Shown here in pieces: positions 31,270 through 41,620 of a stretch of 64,000 nucleotides of DNA. Where the stretch lies: positions 20,569,772 to 20,633,771 of the forward strand of contig NC_062987.1 in NCBI RefSeq assembly GCF_023078275.1, written 5' to 3'. This DNA comes from Leguminivora glycinivorella (lineage: Eukaryota > Arthropoda > Insecta > Lepidoptera > Tortricidae). Made by a program: the position numbers and the translations under genes. The notes beneath the pieces are model-generated. The model worked only from the letters and a program-made list of their open reading frames with translations. It did not search any database and was not told the DNA's origin. How positions within the stretch are numbered: the first letter of the stretch is position 1; every line of letters starts with the position of its first letter.

Positions 31270-32928
31270 TCATAATGTTTTTACGTCCAAACCTTTAAAC
31301 TTCTTTAGCGTTTCTAGCGAACAACTAGGATTATCATGTCCATAACGCAGACACTTCTGGCATTTTATTTTTGGCTTCTTACAAAATTGAATAGTATGGC
31401 CTGTTTCATTGCAATTGAAACATTTCCAAGCAGGTTTCTGATTTTTGCTAGTTAAGTCTACTCTCGTCTTAATAAAACTTCGTTTATTAAAGTTAGCGTT
31501 ACGTTCGTGCTTGACGGTTTTGAGGTAACCTAATAATTTGTCAGTGGTATCGAAGTTGGCCGCCTCGCAACCATATCTAACGGATCTATCCTCTATACCA
31601 TAAACAATACAGTCTACGGCATTTCTATTTGTGATAAAGCAACGATTAAGCGCATTCAACTTTTCGAAAAAATAATCTTCCAAATTATCTCCAAACTTTG
31701 CTGTTATATTAATCATCTCGTGTATTAAATGCCCATAATTTTCATTACATGGAAAAGCTAACTTTAACTTGTCTTCCCAAATTTCCCACGAATGCAAAAC
31801 CGATGGTTGCCCTTCGTACCATAGCTTTGCAGTACCGGTAAGCTTTGGGAGAGCGTAATGTGCAGTTTGTTGACTATTCCAACCGTATATCTCTGCACAT
31901 TCCTTAACTTTATTAAGCCAGTTGGTTATGGTTTGATGCTTAACTTTTGGGTTGAACTCGGGTACAACATTTAAATTAGTAAACTTACCCTTAGGATGCG
32001 ACATAGATGCTACGGTTGTCATAGTTTGCAAAGTTTTATTAAGTGTCTCTAACAACTGATTGTTTGTCAAGGAAGGACATTGGTCACTTTCATTAACGGA
32101 CACGGCTGCCATTAATCCCGTTCCAGGAACTGCAACCTTTTCATTTTCATTTAAGTTTGTATTATTTATATCTAGCTGTGATTGGTTCTCTGTAACTGGA
32201 TTTGGCATCCGTGGCGTACCATTCATTTCTGACATATTAGGAGAGGAACGACTATTTTGCACAACATATTCAGAACGGTTATGATATACTTGACAATTAT
32301 TAACACGTTCACATCTAGAATAGCTTCTACCACGCGAGTATAAAACTGATCGCGAACAGTAAAATCCACTTCTTGACGTAGAACGTCTCATGCTGCGTGT
32401 TTTCAAGTTAGATCGTTCAGTCGATCGAGAATATCGTACTCGCGATCTAGACCGTGTTACACTATGATTTATGATATAATATTTTTTTGTCATGCGCGAT
32501 GTACGACTGCTCGACCGACTTGAATACCTTTTCCGCATTCTACGCGAACGCCGCGTTGTTGATCTGGAAGTTCTATCGCGGCTATCCTCACGTCCGCGCT
32601 GCGTAGACAGCGATCGCTCCCGACGACTCCGTTGCGACTGTGATCGCTCGCGCCGACTTCGATGGGACTGCGACCTCTCGCATCTGCTTCGCCATGGCTG
32701 CGACTGCTCGCGTCGACTTCGATCCGACGGTGTCCGCTTGTCACGCCGTCGCTCTGAACGCAAAGGCGTCCGCAGGCTTCGACCCGCCCGTGAACCTTCA
32801 GACCGCGAACGCCCCTGCCTGGACCGCCCGCGATGACGCTTCTCAGATCTCGACCGGGTCCGCCTTACGCCCCTCTGCCTGGTCCTAGACCGGGAGCGCG
32901 ACGGCACCTGATCACGCTGCTCAGGCAT
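31270..32928 (-). CDS. gag: Gag with N-terminal Arg/Ser (SR-like) domain
   Basis: The ATG at 32928 (MPEQRDQ) opens a frame of 552 residues ending in TGA at 31270. About the first 150 residues, and in part up to ~220, are an Arg/Ser repeat domain (SRSRSR and RRERSQSQ units) like that of splicing SR proteins, followed by a Ser/Thr/Asn linker. A retrotransposon capsid-like region (KLTGTAKLWYEG, NLEDYFFEKLNALN) follows. Two CCHC zinc knuckles (CFNCNETGHTIQFC and CQKCLRYGHDNPSC) precede the stop. Typical Ty3/Gypsy Gags lack the RS domain. It could bind RNA, direct nuclear import or engage SR kinases (inference). In-frame codons upstream of the ATG lack an earlier ATG. Confidence 0.88.
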   Translation of the reverse strand: MPEQRDQVPSRSRSRTRQRGVRRTRSRSEKRHRGRSRQGRSRSEGSRAGRSLRTPLRSERRRDKRTPSDRSRREQSQPWRSRCERSQSHRSRRERSQSQRSRRERSLSTQRGREDSRDRTSRSTTRRSRRMRKRYSSRSSSRTSRMTKKYYIINHSVTRSRSRVRYSRSTERSNLKTRSMRRSTSRSGFYCSRSVLYSRGRSYSRCERVNNCQVYHNRSEYVVQNSRSSPNMSEMNGTPRMPNPVTENQSQLDINNTNLNENEKVAVPGTGLMAAVSVNESDQCPSLTNNQLLETLNKTLQTMTTVASMSHPKGKFTNLNVVPEFNPKVKHQTITNWLNKVKECAEIYGWNSQQTAHYALPKLTGTAKLWYEGQPSVLHSWEIWEDKLKLAFPCNENYGHLIHEMINITAKFGDNLEDYFFEKLNALNRCFITNRNAVDCIVYGIEDRSVRYGCEAANFDTTDKLLGYLKTVKHERNANFNKRSFIKTRVDLTSKNQKPAWKCFNCNETGHTIQFCKKPKIKCQKCLRYGHDNPSCSLETLKKFKGLDVKTL

Positions 32929-33097
32929 CTCGTCAAAAATTAGGTATTCTTTCAAAGACTTCGCCTAATTTTACCTTTACCTTACCGTGCCTTACTTACA
33001 GGTCACGGACCTTCCGATGAATTTGGTATATTATTCCTTTAAAAAGATGGCTCAGCCGGCCTTTGAAAATGGCACGTAGTTGTCCCGCTTCGGAATT

Positions 33098-33671
33098 TGA
33101 AATAACTTCTAAATAAAAAATATGGATTACTATTATTGAAACTTATTTATTTAGTAGTAACAGCTACATGTATCGATACAATCAAAAAAAATCTTCGAAT
33201 GTCTAGAGTCAAAATCCATCCAGCGTAACTTTTTTTATATCGTAATTGGCGCCAATGCAAATACATAGACATTTAAAAAGTTACCCAGTTATCGCTGGCA
33301 ATAAAATTATGTTTATAATTAATAAACCTAAACATGAAATTAAATCAGTTTAAATAGTATTATTTTAAACAATGTTATACTTATCTAATATCAATATTAT
33401 ATAATTAATCATCAAACTTTTTAAATTGTTACTTTCGAACATTGCCGGAGTATAGACATCAGTATTCAGATTTTAAAAGCAATATTGATCTCTATTGCCA
33501 GTACTTTAAAGTTCTTTTCACATTAATAACAATACTGTACCTAATGCTGTAATATGCTAGGACTCAAATATAACATTAATTATACAGTTTTGATAAACAA
33601 AACCTTCAGGATCCATACTTTCAGAACATAAATTCGACTAATTTTGACGACATATTTTCATGAATCTTACA
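33098..33671 (-). repeat. 5' LTR of the Gypsy element
   Basis: 574 bp, TG...CA; promoter-bearing LTR by position. In element orientation the internal side begins AATTCCGAAGCGGGACAACT. Confidence 0.95.
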
Positions 33672-33675
33672 CACA

Positions 33676-34144
33676 GGAGCAGACATGAGGGAACAACTCA
33701 AATGATTTTGGAACATACTCGTAACTGGGATTGGCTTCCACATCGGCTTTTCTACCTCCAATAAAGTTTGCATTATAAATTCACCGTAATTTCAATACTT
33801 GTATCAAATGATTATGCACTTTAAATAATTAGAGGTTAGATGACACTTTTCTTCTTACGGCAATTATCCACTTAAACGGTGGTTTCGTTTCCACCACAGT
33901 CTTGGAAATAGCTAGAATTTAGTCGCTATTTTTCTTGGTGTTATTACAATTCACCATAACAAATTTTACTAGGCGCATATTAAATTTATCTCGAAAATGT
34001 TTACTGCAATATGGATTTCACAACGTAAGTCAGTGACAGGAATGTCAATTTTGGCCATAGTGAGCGCTGGTGAGCGCTGTCATCCTTTTAGTTACCCCCT
34101 CCAGGCCTCCACCCGCTTTGCACCCTGCACCTTGCCAATACAGT
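33676..34144. other. intergenic stretch, nothing recognised
   Basis: No repeat or frame that can be supported. Confidence 0.4.
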
Positions 34145-34668
34145 ACAGACTTGTCATCCCATACATCCGTCTCACGTTTTTCTCTTCAATCATTTGACAG
34201 GTGCAACTTAATAACTTAAGTATTTACTTTTCAGCAGGAACATCGAAACGCCTGACACATTAGTGAAAGCTAGATGATGGCGAATTTCGTGCCAATTGTC
34301 AAGACACGTTATGGTCACGGTTGAAGTTGGTTTGGTTTTCAATCCAGAGATCACGGGTTCGAATCCCGGCGGAGAGACACAAAGTGAAGATAACAGTTTT
34401 TTTGTGTTCTATTTTAATTTTATGGTTTTTGATTTTTTTTGCATAAGTTTTAACGATAATTCTGAATTATCTTGAACGTACATTCCAGTAAAACCAAAAT
34501 ATGCTAGGTAAAATATTACAACTCTAAGTGCGTTTTCACATTATCCTATCCGCGATATCGGATGAAGGAAGAATTTTAAAGGCAAAAATCAAAGATAGCG
34601 GCTTAAATATATTGGATATCGATATCGGTCCTACATCTGATACCGGATCGGATAATGTGATAACGCAC
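34145..34668 (+). repeat. right member of the paralogous segment
   Basis: Counterpart of 23750-24219 with the same block order. The tRNA-like part at 34310-34381 has the better B box (GGGTTCGAATCCC). Together the two members bracket the mariner and Gypsy insertions. Confidence 0.65.
34528..34668. mobile_element. MITE family B, copy 4
   Basis: GTGCGTTTTCACATTATCC to TAACGCAC, flanked by TAA on both sides. It sits at the same position in the paralogous segment as copy 3. Confidence 0.75.
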
Positions 34669-34671
34669 TAA

Positions 34672-35075
34672 GACGGAAGTATTACTTTCTGATTATTTCA
34701 TTTTTAGTAGTATAAAAATGTTTTACCACAAACAACTACATAATTTCAGCACGACAGAGTCAGACGGCACTATGATCAGAATGAGACTAAAGTTGTCAAA
34801 ATGATAGATATTGTATATTATTGGGGAATAAAACAATAATTATATTAATAGGCCAATTTTATTCACCAAATTCTTTGAAAAGTTTTTTCATTACCATACC
34901 AAGTGTTGGTCCAGATTGATAAAACATGGAATATTGGTAGTTCGGGGTGTAAAAACATGTCAAACCTGAGATATGAAATATTAGTACTTATTTTCCCATC
35001 AAATATAATGAATAAAAATAAATCAAACACAAAGTATTAAATAAAAAAATAAAAAAAGATTCACAAAAAAGCAAG
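34672..35075. other. intergenic stretch, nothing recognised
   Basis: AT-rich, no supported feature. Confidence 0.4.
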
Positions 35076-35165
35076 GTCTCCCCGGTGAGATTCGAACCTC
35101 GTCTGCTGCTCAAGTTATCGCAGCTAAAAAGCAGTATCTTTGACCGCCACACCAAACATCTACTT
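35076..35165 (-). repeat. tRNA-like sequence
   Basis: The minus strand has an A-box-like GTGTGGCGGTCAAAGAT and B-box GAGGTTCGAATCTC, with an extended variable region. It is a SINE head or tRNA pseudogene. Confidence 0.5.
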
Positions 35166-36493
35166 AATCAGAGTGACGAAATTAGGTAACTTATAGGTAT
35201 AATATGAGTAGTAAGTCATGAAGACTTTTCACGACAAATTGAATGAATATTAAATGTTTTGTTACTTCAAAATGCAACGTTGCCAGACTGCTGACTGCAA
35301 CGTCGCATAACTCTAGTTTGGTCGTAAACTGATTTAGACCTTAGTAAATTATTATTAAAAATCAATTCAGAAATAGGAGATGATGGCTATACACGGCGCT
35401 TGACTGATGGATGCGTTTTGTTATATAAAAAGAGTAGGTACATATTTCTGAAAATATTTTTATCTTCTTGCTTTAAACTAAAAATCATCTTGATATTCAT
35501 CAATTATCATCATTTTGATATTTTGATATTCGTATATAATTAATAACCTAGATACAAAAAGAACATAATGAATGTACTTCGATATTTTACCAGTATCGAA
35601 ACGCAGTAGGTTGGCCATGACAGCCAGTGACAGTACTAGTACTGAGGGCTTACTGCTGTCACCTGGGTTAACACATTGCGGACATCTTTCTCTTTTACTC
35701 CTATCCAGGCATATAGAGTGACATATATAGCCACATAGCGCAAACTCTGGTGTTCGTGGAAAACCTCCTAGCTAGACTTGTCATTCATTCATTGTAAAAA
35801 TAGTAAAAAGATTTTGACTCTAAAGACTAATGTTTAAGTGATTTTCAGTCTTATGTTAAAGCTGAGTAAGACGTGGATGGCGGCAAAGCTTTTGTAAATA
35901 CATACATATATTTAATCACGGAATTAAGCAACACAAGGCAATTTTTGTTATGTATTTATATTCCGCGTTTTGTTTAAGCCGTATATTGTATCGTTTTTCA
36001 TAACAAAATGCGTAGATAATTTACACCTTAGCCTGTAACGTATTCGCAAAGGTTCTTGAGCGAAACCAAAATCGACAATATCCACCTACACTCAAAAAAA
36101 ATCTTTATTTATTAATTATATTATAAAGCAACATCTGCTGACGGTTAGTAATTGTCGATATTAATATATCTAGACTAACTTTCAATGTGGTACATGCAAC
36201 TGGACAACTGTCACTGTACATTTGTAATCCTTATTACAAGAGCATAACGTCTATGGTTAGTTAAGACAGAGTATTGCTGTTAGTAGGTACGATGGGTACG
36301 ATGTTGAACCTTAGGTTACCTTCCATCAATACTAATACTGAAAGACAATTTTTAAACTTATTGCATTACATGTGTCTAACAAAATTTCAATGAAATGGGT
36401 TGTGAATCTAATATTTAAAAAAATCACTATTTAAAAGGAGATGGTTGAAAAGGGTATAAAATATTAAAAAAAAGAAAAAAAAAAAGATTTTCA
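35166..36493. other. intergenic stretch, no gene recognised
   Basis: Long AT-rich region without coherent frames. It contains TAACTTTCAATGTGGTACATGC at 36177, which recurs in diverged form near 36594. Confidence 0.4.
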
Positions 36494-36568
36494 CTACCGA
36501 GGATCGAACCCACGACGTCAGGGCCGCGTCCTTCGTCTTACGCTACTATAACTGAGCTATTTAAGCGA
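36494..36568 (-). repeat. tRNA-like sequence with poly(T) downstream
   Basis: The minus strand reads TTAAATAGCTCAGTTATAGTAG (A box) and CGTGGGTTCGATCCTCG (B box), followed by a long T run that would stop Pol III. The acceptor stem is not convincing. Confidence 0.5.
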
Positions 36569-36748
36569 TAGAAAGGGTGGCGAAATATTAACTAACTTTC
36601 AATCTAGTACATGCATGGCGTTACGAGTCCTAAAATTCATTATATTCTTTTAAAGATTTATGTCTCAAAAGTGACACTTAACGCCATCTAACAGTGATCT
36701 CAAGGCAACAAGAAATTTGTAGTAACGCCATCTACATTTGCCGTGCTT

Positions 36749-36985
36749 TTAGGCGGTCGCATTTTTTTGTATGGGGTGGACATATCTACTATATCCATAA
36801 TCTCTGACTGTAGTGAAGAATTTCGGCTCTTTCTTCGCTTTTAATTCTTGGGTTATTTGTCGTATTAAATCCGTCGTCGTGTTAAATCGTAGGGCGTATT
36901 TACAAGAATAATCAATTTCAAAAAACATGAACGCGTAGATCGATGTTTTCCTCTCTTTGATACTCGATTTTCGCTGAATCCGCAT
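36749..36985 (-). other. unrecognised 78-codon ORF
   Basis: The frame starts at an ATG (MRIQRKSSIKERKTS) and contains ITQELKAKKEPKFFTTV. I do not recognise a domain. Flanking sequence carries MITE-like and LINE-like repeats, so a transposon remnant is the likeliest source. Confidence 0.25.
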
Positions 36986-37014
36986 TCAATATTGATTTGA
37001 ATGATGCGGACTTA

Positions 37015-37250
37015 AGGCACGGTATAATAAAGAGTACTATCGTACAGTATGGCCACTCCCGCTCCCCGCTGAAAGTGCCGCCCGCTCTCGGTTACCTCAC
37101 AGTTACCGCAAGTCAAAAATATGAACAGTCGGCCTGTCATGTCTCACTCATACAAGCATGGTACGCGTTCACCTACACGAGCTTAGACTGTGTGCTAGGA
37201 ACGCGCCTCTTTCATATATTTGATCGCCAGTGTCCGAGATGTGCTTAAGG
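37015..37250 (+). repeat. LINE-linked dispersed repeat, second copy
   Basis: Forward-orientation match to the complement of 1640-1870 and 40745-40985, ending in TTTGATCGCCAGTGTCCGAG. The coding part that follows in the first copy is absent here. Confidence 0.65.
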
Positions 37251-37339
37251 TCTGACATCTCTAGTCGAAGAGCCCTGTGAAAGGTCTTTGGAAATAGAAG
37301 TTCTTGCATGGTTCTTGCCATCTGCCAAGTTTATCATCA

Positions 37340-37512
37340 TCATCATTATTAAGAGGGCCTCGCCCTCTGTCGTTGCAGCATTTTCCAATCGTGCCTATTC
37401 TCGGCCTTCGTCTTGACTTCTTGGTATGTCTGGCTACAGCACCATTCCTTAACTTGCGCCATGTATGGCTTTCTAGGTCTTCCTCTGCGTCTCTTCGCCT
37501 CGATTTTTCCCT
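37340..37512 (-). pseudogene. non-LTR (RTE-like) C-terminal fragment
   Basis: The minus strand encodes EGKIEAKRRRGRPRKPYMA then WCCSQTYQEV and HDWKML, a pattern seen at the C-terminus of RTE-type endonuclease-reverse transcriptases. An ATC microsatellite lies at its 3' side (37332). Confidence 0.6.
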
Positions 37513-37523
37513 CCAGGCCCCGT

Positions 37524-37672
37524 AGCCGAATGGCATTTCTCCGACGCCAAACGAAAGCGATACGCCGCTGGCTCTGTCGCGCCAATACGCAAGCGCGATA
37601 GAGATAGATATCTACTAGCGCTTCGTTTCGTGAGCGTTTCGTGAGCGATTGTGCCATTCGGCTAGCCACCCT
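37524..37672 (+). repeat. family H repeat, copy 2
   Basis: The ends GCCGAATGGCATTTC and GTGCCATTCGGCTA form an inverted pair. The core is GGCTCTGTCGCGCCAATACGC. MITE-like, about 150 bp. Confidence 0.65.
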
Positions 37673-37676
37673 GGAT

Positions 37677-38261
37677 GGTAATGTTGAGTCCTTCGTGCTT
37701 GAGTATGTGGCCTATGCATTTAGCTCTACGTTTTTCTATAACGGCTTTCGAAATATTGGTAATGGCAGACCGACTTTTCTTAGTTGACAGACAAGATGCA
37801 TGAGCCAAGCCTTTAATAGCTAAACATGTTAGTCCATTAACAAGTTCGTGAAGGTATCTCTAAACTGCTCTACAAACGTCCCCTATAAATATTAATACGC
37901 GAATAATTTTAATGAAGCTATGATCAAAATATTTGTACCGCCACCATTGCGCAAAGTTGCATTTTGCACATTCCGAGGATTCCTGCCACAGATATAGGTA
38001 GGAAGGAGATTGGATATCGGAATACGCCTCGCCTGTCGCAAGGTTTGAACTCACAGTTTCTTGCCGGTCCCATAGTGGACACCCCCCTCCAACTGAGGGG
38101 GGACTGAAATCTTCTCGAGGCTGAGGCGTAGGGTTAGAGCCGGCGTAGTTTTATTTGACGTTCATATGCGCATTGTAGTATGCCCACTTGGAAAATAAAT
38201 ATTTTATTTCATTTTATTTCATTTCATTTCACACACACTTGTAGACGGACGCTCCTATTGG
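37677..38261. other. intergenic stretch, nothing recognised
   Basis: No supported gene; a TTTCATTTTATTTCATTT-type simple repeat lies at 38195-38232. Confidence 0.4.
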
Positions 38262-38330
38262 GTTATTGGTCAATACTCGCGCATCATTTCCCGAATTCGG
38301 GTTTGAATCCCGGTAAGGGCATTTATTTGT
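38262..38330 (+). repeat. tRNA-like SINE head, CCCGGTAAGGGCATTT family
   Basis: TTGGGTTATTGGTCAATAC and GGGTTTGAATCCCGGTAAGGGC give A- and B-box-like blocks. The 41450-41535 sequence is the same family on the other strand. Confidence 0.55.
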
Positions 38331-38639
38331 GAGCGTCAGAATGGCGGGTGTACATCAAGCAATCCGGGTGTGGTATACGTCAGGAATTAATGCTAGCAAT
38401 GTGCCAAATGTGCGCCAAAATTCGAGCAATGTGCTCTTTGAACTCCAGAGATATTTAAGAAATTAATGACACCCGCCATTCTGACGTCAGGTTGGCGGGT
38501 GTACTTCCAGTTCTAGCTAATGGCAGCCTACTCAAGGGTGAAAGTACTGCCTAAGGTTAGTGCTCGCAATGTGCTTCCACATGTATGAAACACAAACTAA
38601 TTCAGAGAGCCGTTGAAGAGTAATATGAGATGGAATAAA

Positions 38640-38742
38640 TGGGTCGGCATCGCGCATGTGACACCCCTTGAGTTGCAGGCGTCCATAGGTTACGGTGACC
38701 ATCAGGCGGACCGTATACCTGTTTACCACTGACGTGGTATAT
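38640..38742 (+). repeat. LINE 3'-end fragment
   Basis: Matches the end of the LINE at 53854-54205 (GTTGCAGGCGTCCATAGGTTACGG; GTATACCTGTTT; GACGTGGTAT). Confidence 0.6.
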
Positions 38743-38744
38743 TA

Positions 38745-39010
38745 AAATTTTGAAAAAAACCCCGACTGTGACATAGTAGAGCGATTTTCATGAAACATGG
38801 CTAAGAACACTCCCGACTAACTCAGCTTTCAGACAAAAAAACTAAATCTAAATCGGTTCATCCGTTCGGGAGCTACGATGCCACAGACAGACAAACAGTT
38901 AGAAAAACAGACAGATAGACAGACAGAAAAATAGACGGACAGACTGACAGACAGCAGACATACACGTCAAACTTATAACACCCCGTCGTTTTTGCGTCGG
39001 GGCTTAAAAA
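38745..39010 (+). repeat. family S repeat, copy 2
   Basis: CCCCGACTGTGACATAGTAG to CGTCGTTTTTGCGTCGGGG with a (CAGA)n tract inside. Confidence 0.7.
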
Positions 39011-39359
39011 GAAACCAGCGAGTCGTGTCATCAACGCACATAACAACTGTATGCTCAATGAGCCAATAATTGCGATACTTCTGCCGGTGGCTTGCCCGCT
39101 CTCTAGTATTACATGCTTTGAGATTCCAGCCGTTCGGATCGTTTATAATCTTTCCTAATCTGTATTAGGCTAACACAGAAGGCAATATAGTCCTTTTTTA
39201 GCTGTAGATATTTTGCAATATTGAACAGTTTTTACGAGTTTGACAATGTGAGTGCTAAATGTTGGGCATTGCTCAAAGATCGCTGATAAAATAGGGTGAC
39301 AAAGCTTTGTGGGTATTAGGGACAATTACACTACACAGGGGAAAAAATATCCAGGGTAG

Positions 39360-39500
39360 TCTATCCAGGCCTCGTGGACGAATGGCATTTCTGCGATGTG
39401 AGACGCCGCAAAAATGTAGTCTGGCTCTGTCGCGCCAATACGCAAGAGCGATAAAGATAGATAGCTACGAAAGAGATTATGATATTATCGTGAGCGTTTC
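39360..39500 (+). repeat. family H repeat, copy 3
   Basis: AGGCCTCGTGGACGAATGGCATTTC with the CTGGCTCTGTCGCGCCAATACGC core. Confidence 0.55.
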
Positions 39501-39878
39501 GTAGACAGGATTTACGTTCTTATCAAACAACGCATACTATTCAATCGAAGAATATAAAAGAGACAACACGAGTATTTGAGTATTATTTATTATTAATTAC
39601 AATTCTTAATTATATTATGTTGTTAATAGAGAATATTTGCATGTTACTTATATTTATTAAGTATTTAATGTACCTTCACAACCACCAATGACTTTGTAGG
39701 TATACCTAATGTTGGTGATAGTGATACTAAGAAATTATTTTGTAACACCAATGTACTGTACCTATGTTTAACAAATAAAATGATTGATTGATTTTGTTTG
39801 GGAAACCCAATCCCAAATAACACAAGACACAAGTTCTTGTGCGGGATAGGAGAATGCAGGTACGTACACTATATTTAG
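39501..39878. other. intergenic stretch, nothing recognised
   Basis: AT-rich; ends in AATAAAATGATTGATTGAT near 39774, a style seen at retroelement 3' ends. Confidence 0.35.
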
Positions 39879-40127
39879 GACAGGAGCATTAGAAGATGTT
39901 TATTATATAGTGTCGTAAGTGGTCGTAAGCCTCATATTGACTTCTGGACCTTGTGTGGTATGTTCCACCACCCAAATTCGGAATTCATTAAATTTGCCAT
40001 AGCTAAGAAAGCTTTGAGCATGCAGTCTGTTACAACACCTATATCTAGAACCAACTTTGGGCTTCAACCTACTGTTTCATTGAACACAACAGAAATATTC
40101 GAACGCGACTTTAATCCTGTGTGCTGA
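39879..40127 (+). pseudogene. possible LINE ORF C-terminus joined to family R UTR
   Basis: An open frame of about 82 residues without ATG contains HIDFWTLCGMFHHPNSEF and IAKKALSMQ, then ends in TGA. The family R 3' UTR starts within a few bases of the stop. The adjacency suggests this is the end of the protein encoded by the family R retroelement. The protein itself is not recognised. Confidence 0.45.
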
Positions 40128-40370
40128 CGGGTTAAGAATTTCACCACCCCCTTTCTTCCCGTGGGTGTCGTAGAAGGTGACTATGGGATATGGGGTAAAT
40201 TGTGGTGTAGGCGAGAGGCTGGCAACCTGTCACTGCAATGCCACAGTTTTCGTTTTCTTTCAACCCCTTATTTGTCAAGAGTGGCCCTGAAGCTTTAGTA
40301 GTTTCATGTGCTCTGCCTACCCCTTTATGGGATACAGGCGTGATTGTATGTTGTATGATTGTATGTTGAC
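40128..40370 (+). repeat. family R LINE 3' UTR, copy 2
   Basis: Same landmarks as 17842-18066, ending in GATTGTATGTTGTATG. Confidence 0.75.
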
Positions 40371-40744
40371 TTTAATGCGTAACTGATGTAACTAAACTGT
40401 AAACATACCTGTTGCAGCCAAATACAGTCACGTGCAAAGTCCACGATTTGATGAGGAAATCCTTAAACAGGTTCAAGTTGCCATCATTGGAATCATTCTC
40501 GAAATTAATTAAACTTCACCTCCCTCATCTACGTACGATATTATACAGTAGCGGAAAATAATCTATCATATTTTATATCCAGAGCAGTGGCGGGAAAAGC
40601 ACGGGTAGTACTTCCAAATAGTGTGCGTTATTGCCAGCACTGAAGAAAAAATGCATTTTTGGTGTAAATCTGGTACACCTCTAAAATTCCTTAATATTTT
40701 GGCCCCGAATGAAAAATGTTTGCCCACTACTGATATAGACCAAT

Positions 40745-40985
40745 AGCACACCTCGGACACTGGCGATCAAATATATGAAAGAGGCGCGTTCCTATTAGCA
40801 CACAGTCTTAGCTCGTGTAGGTGAACGCGTACTATGCTTGTATGAGTGAAATATGACAGGTCGACTGCTCGTGTTTTTGACAGGCGGTAACTGTGAGGTA
40901 ACCGAGAGGGGGTGGGCGGCACTTTCAGCGGGGCGCGAGAGTGGCCATACTGTACGATAGTACTCAATATTATACTGTGCCAATA
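40745..40985 (-). repeat. LINE-linked dispersed repeat, third copy
   Basis: Same orientation as 1640-1870, from CTCGGACACTGGCGATCAAA to GATAGTACTC. Confidence 0.65.
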
Positions 40986-41449
40986 GGTACCTAATATTGT
41001 GTCGTTCTATTCCTAAAGTGTCCATTTGCTTCTACTGCACTGAGGACTTTTCATGACATTTTTCTATTCGGTTCTAACTATTTATCGCTTGTGACAAAAA
41101 TTCACAGAGAAGTTTTGCATCATCACGATGTATGTAGGTAACTACGCGGCGCGCGGTGTCGAAATAAAAAAGACCCAAACCAACCAACCAAAAAATCAGA
41201 ACCCAATCAGAATCAGAAACCAAAAATCAAAAAGGTTAAATAATCAGGGTCCTATATCCCGGTCAATATAATATAGTATACTAACAACAGTAAAATAATA
41301 AATATTATAGGACATTCTTACACAGATTGACTGAGTCCCACGGTAAGCTCATGAAGGCTTGTGTTGTGGGTACTCAGACAACGATATATATAATATATAA
41401 AACATCCATGACTCAGAAACAAAATCTGTGCTCATCACACAAATAAATG

Positions 41450-41535
41450 CCTTTACCGGGATTCGAACCCACAACAACAGTACTTTCCTGTATGTGGATT
41501 TCTATCCTATAGAGTAGATTACCACCTGCATTTGA
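41450..41535 (-). repeat. tRNA-like SINE head, second copy of family
   Basis: AAATGCCTTTACCGGGATTCGAACCC is the complement of the 38262 B-box region. Confidence 0.5.
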
Positions 41536-41620
41536 GAGGGGATGATTAACATTCTCGGGCCAGTGATGTGTAGGGATAGAAGCGGTGTAGCTTTTTTGAC
41601 GTTCGCAAGTGCATTATAAC

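Larger units (their letters stand above)
25942..33671 (-). mobile_element. complete Ty3/Gypsy LTR retrotransposon, 7.73 kb
   Basis: Two 574-bp LTRs bound it, flanked by CACA at 25938-25941 and 33672-33675. In element orientation the order is: LTR, a short leader, Gag with an N-terminal RS domain, TGA, Pol (protease, RT, RNase H, integrase, GPY/F), a 24-unit tandem array, LTR. I found no difference between the LTRs and no internal lesion other than the gag-pol TGA, so the insertion appears recent. There is no env-like ORF. The purine-rich tract before the 3' LTR (AGGATGGGCGAAC) is weak, and no TGG-initiated primer-binding site follows the 5' LTR. Confidence 0.95.

Noticed and set aside
32490..32888. 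Long open frames on both strands opposite the Gag RS domain
   Set aside because: The repetitive RS codons keep antisense and shifted frames open. The Gag frame is the only one with downstream capsid and zinc-knuckle motifs.
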